A stretch of 35,854 bases of DNA, from NCBI GenBank assembly GCA_016937255.1, contig JAFGWG010000101.1:1-35854 (forward strand), given 5' to 3'. The translations under genes were made by a program, and so were the position numbers. Within the stretch, counting starts at the first letter, position 1. Each line of letters starts with the position of its first letter. The notes beneath the pieces were generated by a model. The model had not been told where the DNA came from. It worked only from the letters and a program-made list of their open reading frames with translations, and made no database searches. This DNA is from Bacteroidales bacterium (lineage in GTDB: Bacteria; Bacteroidota; Bacteroidia; Bacteroidales; DTU049). This document shows, one piece after another, positions 28,420 through 35,060 of the stretch.

Positions 28420-28481
28420 AACCGGATGAACTCTTGTCCTGCCGCTTACTAAACCGAAGCAGGACGAAGAGTTATCCGGTT
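28420..28481 (-). repeat. Bulged hairpin C, between RAYT and cinA
   Basis: Minus strand: AACCGGAT-AA-CTCTT-C-GTCC-TGC-[16 nt]-GCA-GGAC-AAGAG-TTC-ATCCGGTT. Confidence 0.85.
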
Positions 28482-28494
28482 TAGAGTTTTTTAC

Positions 28495-28502
28495 TACCTT
28501 TG
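28495..28502 (+). promoter_or_regulatory. -7 element TACCTTTG just upstream of cinA
   Basis: TAnnTTTG match; ATG at 28510 gives a very short leader. Confidence 0.4.
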
Positions 28503-28509
28503 ACATACT

Positions 28510-29754
28510 ATGAAAGCAGCACTCATAACCATTGGCGAAGAATTACTCATTGGCCAAGTGATAGATACCAATAGCGCTTGGCTTGGACAGAAATTGAATG
28601 AGCTGGGGATAAAAGTCATGAAAAGAGTTTCAGTGCCCGACAGTCCCAACCTGATTGCAGAAGCATTTTCGCATTGCATGAAGCAAAACGATATCATTAT
28701 ATCTACCGGTGGTCTTGGGCCAACATCTGATGATAATACTAAAGAAACGCTCTGTAAACTATTTGATTCTAAGCTCATTGAAGACCGAGAAACTGTTGAG
28801 CATATCAAACGCTTTTTTCTTGATCGCGGATTGCCTCTGTCAGAAGTAAACCGCCGTCAAGGATGGGTTCCAGATAAGGCTACAATTCTTCCCAACGAAC
28901 TTGGCACTGCCCCCGGATTGTATTTTAGGAAAGATAAAACTCACATTTTTGCATTGCCCGGTGTGCCTTTCGAAATGAAGAACTTATTTGATAAGCAAAT
29001 CGCTCCAATAATAAAAACAAATAACTTAGAAGGCTTCGTTTTACATGAAACCATGACTGTTTCAGGCATAGGCGAATCATTTTTAAGTGATCAAATCAAG
29101 AATTGGGAGGAAAATCTACCCGAAAATATCTCATTGGCCTATCTCCCCTCACCAGGTTTGATACGTCTACGGCTAAGTATGTCGTCACCAAACGAAGAAG
29201 CAGGACGTGCTGAACTCAAAGAGCAATTCAGAGTTTTACGCCCACAAATAGAGGAGTATTATATGAGCGATCGCGATGAAAGAGCCCATGAAACGCTATT
29301 TAGAGTTCTTCTGGAATCGAAAAAAACTATTTCTTCAGCAGAATCATGTACCGGAGGGACGCTTGCTTCACTAATCACGTCTATTCCAGGCAGTTCTCAA
29401 GTTTTTAAAGGATCTGTGGTGGCCTACGAGAATAATGTGAAAGAAAACGTACTGAATGTTTCTACAGATCATCTCGAAAAATTAGGCGCTGTTAGCGAAG
29501 AAGTCGTTTCTGAAATGGCAACTAATGTGCGCCGCATAATGAAAACCGATTATGCTATTGCCACTAGTGGCATTGCAGGACCTGATGGCGGTACCGACGA
29601 AAAACCTGTTGGTTTCGTATGGATTGCCATTGCCTGGGAAGGCGGTGTTTTGGCAAAGTCGTTTCAATTTGGAAAATTGCGGGAAGTTAATATTGCCCGA
29701 AGTTGTGTGCATGGTATCCACATGTTAATCAAACATATACGAAAGGGAGGTTGA
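28510..29754 (+). CDS. cinA: CinA family protein (MoCF domain + C-terminal nicotinamide-nucleotide amidase domain)
   Basis: MKAALITIGEELLIGQVIDTNSAWLGQKLNELG; STGGLGPTSDDNTKETL; SSAESCTGGTLASLITSIPGSSQVFKGSVVAYEN; ATSGIAGPDGGTDEKPVGFVWIA. Confidence 0.96.
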   Translation: MKAALITIGEELLIGQVIDTNSAWLGQKLNELGIKVMKRVSVPDSPNLIAEAFSHCMKQNDIIISTGGLGPTSDDNTKETLCKLFDSKLIEDRETVEHIKRFFLDRGLPLSEVNRRQGWVPDKATILPNELGTAPGLYFRKDKTHIFALPGVPFEMKNLFDKQIAPIIKTNNLEGFVLHETMTVSGIGESFLSDQIKNWEENLPENISLAYLPSPGLIRLRLSMSSPNEEAGRAELKEQFRVLRPQIEEYYMSDRDERAHETLFRVLLESKKTISSAESCTGGTLASLITSIPGSSQVFKGSVVAYENNVKENVLNVSTDHLEKLGAVSEEVVSEMATNVRRIMKTDYAIATSGIAGPDGGTDEKPVGFVWIAIAWEGGVLAKSFQFGKLREVNIARSCVHGIHMLIKHIRKGG

Positions 29755-29795
29755 CATCTCAGCGTCCGACATAGGAGGACCTGAGTTCGTCAACC
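29749..29795 (+). repeat. Bulged hairpin D overlapping the cinA stop codon
   Basis: GGTTGAC-AT-CTCAG-C-GTCC-[GACATAGGA]-GGAC-CTGAG-TTC-GTCAACC; the cinA TGA lies inside the left arm. Confidence 0.8.
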
Positions 29796-30020
29796 GATAA
29801 GGAATGTATGGACAGTGTTAATTTTAAAATCTCAAATTCCCTTACCTAATTCCCACTCTGAAGGAGTCGAATAATAATGCTTTAGCGGTAAAGCAAGTAA
29901 AGTACGTTACAGGGTAAAATAATTCGTGCATTCGTGGTTATTTTATATTTTGTGGTAAAACAACAGACAATCAGATAAAAGATAATTACATCCCGAATTT
30001 CCTTATGCAAATAGTTTCCG

Positions 30021-30028
30021 TATATTTG
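30021..30028 (+). promoter_or_regulatory. -7 element TATATTTG upstream of recF
   Basis: TAnnTTTG match 20 nt before the recF ATG. Confidence 0.42.
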
Positions 30029-30047
30029 AAACTGAAAATCACATAAA

Positions 30048-31154
30048 ATGAAACTCGAGCGTCTGAAGCTATATAATTTTAAGAACTATGCCGAAGCCGA
30101 AATGAATTTCGAAGGCAGCATTCACTGTTTCTACGGCAAAAATGCCGGTGGAAAAACCAATATTTTAGACGCCATTCATTATCTGGGTTTTACCAAAAGC
30201 TATTTCACAGGTGGCGACCAGCCCACTATTCGTTTTGGCGAAGAAGCTTTTTCTATAAGCGGCCGCTTCACCATGCAATCTGGTGTAACAGAGAACATTA
30301 AAGTAAGCTTAAAATCTCCCGGACAAAAGAAAGTAAGCCGCAACGATAAAGATTATCAACGCTTTTCCGATCATATCGGGCAGTTCCCCATGGTTATGAT
30401 CAGTCCTTCAGACTCTGATCTCATCAATGATGGCAGTGAAATACGCAGGAAATACTTCGACACCGTTATTTCGCAATTCGATAGCACTTATCTGGAAAAT
30501 CTGATTCGCTATAATAAAGCACTTTCCCATCGAAATCGCTTATTAAAGATTATGAAAGAAAAGCGCATTCAAAATCGTGCTCAACTAGAAGTTTGGGACC
30601 AGCAGCTGATGGAATACGCCGATAGTATTTTCGAAAAACGCAAAGAATACAATACGCTATTTTCAAAGCACCATGCTGAAATGCATTCCCGCCTCACCGA
30701 CGAAAATGAAATTGCAACGGTTGAATACGACAGCTCACTCATGGAAAACGATATGAAATCGCTGCTCGACGAGTCATTTCAAGCCGATATTCAGGTGGGT
30801 TTCACCACAAAAGGCGTACATCGCGATGATTATTTCTTTTTCATCAACGAACAAAGAGCAAGGCGCTATGCCTCGCAGGGACAGCAAAAAAGCTATCTAC
30901 TGGCACTCAAAATGGCGCAATACATTATTACCAATGAAAAAACCGGACAAAAACCGATATTATTATTTGATGATATTTTCGACAAACTCGATCCCTTTCG
31001 CGTGCAAATGATGATTAAAATGCTTTGCCAGGAGCCATTCGGGCAAGTTTTCATTACCGACACCCACAAACTCCGCATCGAAGATATCATTGGTGCAGTG
31101 AGCCCCATACAATTGTTTAAAGTAGAAAACGGAACCGTAAAAGCCGACGAATAA
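30048..31154 (+). CDS. recF: DNA replication and repair protein RecF
   Basis: MKLERLKLYNFKNYAEAEMNF; GKNAGGKTNILDAIHYLGFTKSY (Walker A); ASQGQQKSYLLALKMAQ; PILLFDDIFDKLDPFRV (Walker B). Confidence 0.96.
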   Translation: MKLERLKLYNFKNYAEAEMNFEGSIHCFYGKNAGGKTNILDAIHYLGFTKSYFTGGDQPTIRFGEEAFSISGRFTMQSGVTENIKVSLKSPGQKKVSRNDKDYQRFSDHIGQFPMVMISPSDSDLINDGSEIRRKYFDTVISQFDSTYLENLIRYNKALSHRNRLLKIMKEKRIQNRAQLEVWDQQLMEYADSIFEKRKEYNTLFSKHHAEMHSRLTDENEIATVEYDSSLMENDMKSLLDESFQADIQVGFTTKGVHRDDYFFFINEQRARRYASQGQQKSYLLALKMAQYIITNEKTGQKPILLFDDIFDKLDPFRVQMMIKMLCQEPFGQVFITDTHKLRIEDIIGAVSPIQLFKVENGTVKADE

Positions 31155-31447
31155 TGGGACAATACGATAATCAATATACCATAAAAGAAATTCTCGATTC
31201 CATCGCGAAGAAATACCGCTTCACCAATCAGATGAATAAAGAAACGGTGCTTGCCAGCTGGCACGAAATTGCCGGTCCTATGGTAGCTAAATACACCAAA
31301 AAAATCGATATTGTTGATGGCCGCCTCATTCTCGAAATATCCGACCCCAGCGTAAAAAACGAACTCCAATATCTGCGCGAAAACCTTATTGATGCAGTGA
31401 ATAAGTATATGGGCAAAGTGGTGATTGAGGAGGTGGTGATAAAGTAA
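31154..31447 (+). CDS. DUF721 domain-containing protein
   Basis: Short ORF overlapping the recF stop; VLASWHEIAGPMVAKYTKKIDIVDGRLILEISDPSVKNELQYLRENLIDAVN typical of DUF721. Confidence 0.88.
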   Translation: MGQYDNQYTIKEILDSIAKKYRFTNQMNKETVLASWHEIAGPMVAKYTKKIDIVDGRLILEISDPSVKNELQYLRENLIDAVNKYMGKVVIEEVVIK

Positions 31448-31451
31448 CCAA

Positions 31452-31517
31452 AAACCTGTCAGTTCGAGCTGTCACCCTGAGCGGAGTCGAAGGGCGAGAA
31501 CTAAGACAGGGTTTTTT
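31452..31517 (+). terminator. Palindromic element containing CCCTGAGCGGAGTCGAAGGG, with terminal T-run; probable terminator
   Basis: AAAACCTGTC-AGTTC...GAACT-AA-GACAGGGTTTTTT around CCCTGAGCGGAGTCGAAGGG, just after the DUF721 stop. Confidence 0.65.
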
Positions 31518-31611
31518 CACAAATTCATCACATTTACTTCTACCATCCGGATATCTATCCGTTCCGCATTCCTACACCATTTGGCGGGATAAAAGATCAT
31601 CCGGAGCCAAT

Positions 31612-31685
31612 GCTTCAACTATTTCGTGACCATCTTCGCGTTTCTCAAAAATCCATTTGCTCGATGGACGACGAAATGATGAAGC
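31612..31685 (+). repeat. Bulged hairpin E
   Basis: GCTTCA-ACT-ATTTCGT-GA-CCATC-[loop]-GATGG-ACG-ACGAAAT-GA-TGAAGC. Confidence 0.65.
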
Positions 31686-31694
31686 TAAGCCATC

Positions 31695-31732
31695 ACTCCA
31701 TCGTGGAACGACAAAGGAGTTCCTCATGGAGT
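31695..31732 (-). repeat. Bulged hairpin F
   Basis: Minus strand: ACTCCAT-GA-GGAAC-[TCCTTTGTC]-GTTCC-ACG-ATGGAGT, extended by GCCA-ACG ... GA-TGGC. Confidence 0.7.
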
Positions 31733-31754
31733 CGTTGGCGGAGTGGAAGGAGAT

Positions 31755-31774
31755 ATACGGCATTGATTTTATAA
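31755..31774 (+). repeat. 20-bp direct repeat, copy 1 (ATACGGCATTGATTTTATAA)
   Basis: Identical to 32681-32700. Confidence 0.9.
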
Positions 31775-31811
31775 GTTTTTGTAAATTTGTTAAGTAGAAT
31801 ATTCATTTCAA

Positions 31812-32627
31812 ATGAAAAGAAGGCAAATTTTATTGTTTTTATGTATCGCAATACTTGTTTCGTCAACAATTTATCTTGTATACCCATTATTCAAAAGTAA
31901 GTTTGACAGAGGCATAGATGATATTGAAAACAGAAATTACAGGTCTGCCGTTGAAACGTTCTCGGATATTATTCGGGAAGATCCGAAAGATGCACAAGCT
32001 CATAATAATTTAGGAGTTGCATATTTCTATTTAGGGCAATTTGAAAAGGCTATTACATCATACACTAATGCAATATCCCTAGACCCTGAATACGATGATG
32101 CATTCAATAATCGCGGTTTGGCTAAGGCAGAAATTGTCAACTACAATGGAGCAATTGAAGACTTCAATGAAGCTTTATCTCTGTCTCCTAATGATGCTAG
32201 CTATTATAATAACAGAGGATCTTCATATAAATTAATAGAGAACTATTCTATGGCAATTAATGATTTTCTCAAGGCTCACCAACTGGATCCCAAAATACCA
32301 AGAGTAGTTGGGAACCTTATATCAACATATAAGATGATGGGTAATTGTGAAGAAGTGATATATTGGAGTACATTTTATATTGAAAACTATCCGCCAAGAA
32401 AAAATGCATTTATTTATAGAGGACAATGTAAAGAAATAAATGGTGATTCAATTGGTGCTCATAAAGATTATACTGCTGCAGGAGATATCGATAGAAACAG
32501 AGATAAAGAAAACAAGAGCTTTTCATTTCCGAGTTTCCGGGAAATATGGCCATACCTATTTGGCTTTGTTACTTTGCTTGCATTAGCTGGGTTAATTACA
32601 ATAATTAAGCATTATAGAAACATATAG
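31812..32627 (+). CDS. TPR-repeat protein with N-terminal signal-anchor and C-terminal TM helix
   Basis: AHNNLGVAYFYLGQFEKAITSYTNAISLDPEYDDAFNNRGLAKAEIVNYNGAIEDFNEALSLSPND... tandem TPRs; C-terminal YLFGFVTLLALAGLITIIKHY. TAAATTTG promoter-like box at 31782. Confidence 0.88.
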   Translation: MKRRQILLFLCIAILVSSTIYLVYPLFKSKFDRGIDDIENRNYRSAVETFSDIIREDPKDAQAHNNLGVAYFYLGQFEKAITSYTNAISLDPEYDDAFNNRGLAKAEIVNYNGAIEDFNEALSLSPNDASYYNNRGSSYKLIENYSMAINDFLKAHQLDPKIPRVVGNLISTYKMMGNCEEVIYWSTFYIENYPPRKNAFIYRGQCKEINGDSIGAHKDYTAAGDIDRNRDKENKSFSFPSFREIWPYLFGFVTLLALAGLITIIKHYRNI

Positions 32628-32680
32628 AAGCCAATATTCAACATAATCCATTAAATCAATGTCATATTGAACCTGTCGAA

Positions 32681-32700
32681 ATACGGCATTGATTTTATAA
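32681..32700 (+). repeat. 20-bp direct repeat, copy 2 (ATACGGCATTGATTTTATAA)
   Basis: Identical to 31755-31774; part of it is the right arm of a 9-bp stem AAATCAATG (32653-32661)/CATTGATTT (32687-32695). Confidence 0.9.
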
Positions 32701-32770
32701 TAACCCATCCTCAGCGAAGATTCCGTCTACACCGAAACTATCTGCACTATGCCTTTCGCAGCGGCTTTAC

Positions 32771-32812
32771 AGAGCGAGAGTGAGTGAGAGCGAGAGTGAG
32801 AGCGAGAGTGAA
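32771..32812. repeat. Purine-rich hexamer microsatellite (GAGAGT/GAGAGC/GAGTGA)n
   Basis: agagcgagagtgagtgagagcgagagtgagagcgagagtgaa. Confidence 0.85.
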
Positions 32813-32814
32813 GA

Positions 32815-33040
32815 AAAGCCATCGCCCCGGCGGAGCCCGGTACCCCGCAGCAGCCGGGCAGATATTTGCCCTGCAGGCAAGAGCGACCGAAGGAAGCTAC
32901 TTGCTGCAGGTGGGGAGCTGAGAATTCTGCGGGAGGCGTAGTCATCGGATGACTCTGAGTCATCCGATGACTATAGTGCACAGGGATGGCGGCAAATACT
33001 GCCCGGATGCGAGGAGTTTAGGGCGGAGACGGATTAGGCG
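32815..33040. other. GC-rich non-coding element with extensive potential secondary structure (ncRNA or non-autonomous repeat candidate)
   Basis: GC-rich against AT-rich surroundings; GCCATC(32818)/GATGGC(32985), CCCGCAG(32844)/CTGCGGG(32927), GGGCA/TGCCC(32856-32871), CTGCAGGCAAG(32871)/CTTGCTGCAG(32900), and a 35-nt perfect palindrome. Confidence 0.55.
32939..32973. repeat. Perfect inverted repeat, 17-bp arms with 1-nt centre
   Basis: TAGTCATCGGATGACTC-T-GAGTCATCCGATGACTA. Confidence 0.95.
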
Positions 33041-33047
33041 CATAAAC

Positions 33048-33091
33048 AGCAAGAGCAAGAGCAAGAGCAAGAGGGTGAGCAAGAGGGTGAA
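33048..33091. repeat. Purine-rich hexamer microsatellite (AAGAGC)n + (AAGAGGGTGAGC)n
   Basis: agcaagagcaagagcaagagcaagagggtgagcaagagggtgaa. Confidence 0.88.
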
Positions 33092-33128
33092 ATTTGACGA
33101 TGATATACGCTGAAACATAAACACGTAA

Positions 33129-33148
33129 AGACAAGGCATGCCTTGTCT
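33129..33148. repeat. Perfect 20-bp palindrome AGACAAGGCATGCCTTGTCT
   Basis: Read directly; arms AGACAAGGCA/TGCCTTGTCT. Confidence 0.9.
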
Positions 33149-33195
33149 CCAAAACCCCTAAAGAAATCAGCGATATACCCGTGATCTACGGAAGA

Positions 33196-34458
33196 TCAAA
33201 GTGTGCACAAAAACCTCAAAATCACATCACAAACCAACCCATGCTCCTCCTCCGTCAATGAATACGGTGGTAGCAAATATAGGGTATTGCCCAGCGGACG
33301 CAATAGAACGCCATTATTTGGAAAAAACTCCAAAACTTTACGTCTCAGACTGTTCAAATATCCGGTTTCTTCTTCGCTAATGATATCAAAAGCAAGAATT
33401 ATCCCTTGCCGGCGTATATTTTTCACTTTAGCGCTGGAAGTCAATCTTTTGGCAAATACTCTGTGCCATTCGGCAATTTGAGCAATCTTTTGCATGGTAT
33501 TTTCCATCTCAAAGAGATCGAGCGATGCCAAAGCCGCGGCACAAGCCAAAGGATTGGCGGTATAAGAATGTCCATGATAGAAAACCCTGTCTTTGCTGGC
33601 TTTGAACAGCTCATAAGTATCGTTGCTACACAATGTGAGACTCATAGGCATGGCACCACCCGTCAATCCTTTAGACAAGCACATAAAATCGGGGCTTATA
33701 GGGCTGTATTCAGAGGCAAACATCTTCCCTGTCCTACCGAAGCCGGTCATCACTTCATCGGCAATAAGAAGAATATCGTTATTGCGACAGATTTGCTGCA
33801 TCTTTTGAAGAGTTGCGGGGCTGTACATCAGCATTCCGCCTGCACCCTGTACAAGTGGCTCGTAAATGAATACCCCGCCTTTATTGGCTTTGCAGGCAGC
33901 CTCAAATGCGAGCCAGCCTTCTTCGTCTTCGGGCACTGTGAGGTAATACACATCAAAGAGCATATCCTGATGATACGCCGTAAAAATACCACGCTCACCC
34001 ACCGCCATGGCTCCGAAAGTATCGCCATGATAGGAATTGTGCAGAGCCAGCACCTGCACTTGCTTATACCCCTGAATTTTGCGTAACTGAATAGCCATTT
34101 TGAGGGCTACTTCCACTGCAGTGGAGCCGTTATCGGAGAAAAATACGCGATCGAGACCATCAGGGGTGAGTTTTACAATGCGCTCCGACAGTTCTACCGC
34201 CGGTTTATGCGTAAATGCAGCGAAAATAACTTGCTCCATCTGAAGCGCCTGCTCGTAAATTTTCTGTGCAATATACGGGTGCGAATGCCCGTGCATATTC
34301 ACCCACCAGGAGGACACAATATCGATAAGCTCACGACCGTCTGTGGTGTACACTTTTGAACCTTTAGCATGATCGGCCACCAGCATCAGATCATCGTCTT
34401 CTTTTTGTGAAAACGGATGCCAGACGTATTGTAAATCCTTCTCAATCAATTCATTCAT
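33196..34458 (-). CDS. bioA: Adenosylmethionine-8-amino-7-oxononanoate aminotransferase
   Basis: VWHPFSQ; DIVSSWWVNMHGHSHPYI; DNGSTAVEVALKMA; LIADEVMTGFGRTGKMFASE; SKGLTGGAMPMSLTL. Confidence 0.95.
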   Translation of the reverse strand: MNELIEKDLQYVWHPFSQKEDDDLMLVADHAKGSKVYTTDGRELIDIVSSWWVNMHGHSHPYIAQKIYEQALQMEQVIFAAFTHKPAVELSERIVKLTPDGLDRVFFSDNGSTAVEVALKMAIQLRKIQGYKQVQVLALHNSYHGDTFGAMAVGERGIFTAYHQDMLFDVYYLTVPEDEEGWLAFEAACKANKGGVFIYEPLVQGAGGMLMYSPATLQKMQQICRNNDILLIADEVMTGFGRTGKMFASEYSPISPDFMCLSKGLTGGAMPMSLTLCSNDTYELFKASKDRVFYHGHSYTANPLACAAALASLDLFEMENTMQKIAQIAEWHRVFAKRLTSSAKVKNIRRQGIILAFDIISEEETGYLNSLRRKVLEFFPNNGVLLRPLGNTLYLLPPYSLTEEEHGLVCDVILRFLCTL

Positions 34459-35060
34459 AGTTTCACTTCTTTGGCGAGATTATCAATTGCCATTTCATCA
34501 ATTTGCTCCAGTTGAGGAATTCTAAGAATAACAGGTAGAGGATAATGTTTCAGGATGATATCTTCGTTTCCAAACGTATCTTTTCCGTTGAAAATAATGC
34601 CAGCAAGCTCAATATTATGTGTTTTGCAGTACTCCAATGATAAAAGACTATGATTAATTGCACCCAAATAATGATTAATTACCAAAATTACGGGCAAATT
34701 CCACAATTTAGCCAAATCTGCCATAATAAGACCTTTATCATTGATAGGAACCATCAGGCCGCCGGCAGATTCCACGATCATATTGCCATCATAGTCGGGT
34801 AAACTGAGGGTGGATTCAGAGATTTCCAACCCGTCTTTCTCGGCAGCAATGTGCGGGCTCATGGGTTGAGTCAGCTTAAATGCCTCAGGCAGGATTTCCA
34901 CATTGCCATTGAGCCATTTTTGAATTTGGGTGCTATCATATTCCGGGCCACTTTGAATGGGTTTCCAGTAGGCAGCATTCAGATGTCGGCAACAGATTGC
35001 AGAGGCCAAAGTTTTTCCCGAGTCTGTTCCTATAGCACTTATAAAGAAACGTTTGCTCAT
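34455..35060 (-). CDS. bioD: Dethiobiotin synthetase
   Basis: FFISAIGTDSGKTLASAICCRHL (P-loop), YWKPIQSG, VESAGGLMVPIND; overlaps bioA start by 4 nt. Confidence 0.94.
   Translation of the reverse strand: MSKRFFISAIGTDSGKTLASAICCRHLNAAYWKPIQSGPEYDSTQIQKWLNGNVEILPEAFKLTQPMSPHIAAEKDGLEISESTLSLPDYDGNMIVESAGGLMVPINDKGLIMADLAKLWNLPVILVINHYLGAINHSLLSLEYCKTHNIELAGIIFNGKDTFGNEDIILKHYPLPVILRIPQLEQIDEMAIDNLAKEVKL

Noticed and set aside
30893-31369. 158-aa minus-strand ORF
   Set aside because: Antisense to recF and DUF721; no start context or motif support.
32727-32981. 84-aa minus-strand ORF in the GC-rich element
   Set aside because: Contains SRSHSRSHSLSL from the purine hexamer tract; better explained as translation of a repeat.
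33406-34086. 226-aa plus-strand ORF
   Set aside because: Antisense to bioA, which has unambiguous family motifs; composition is that of a shadow ORF.
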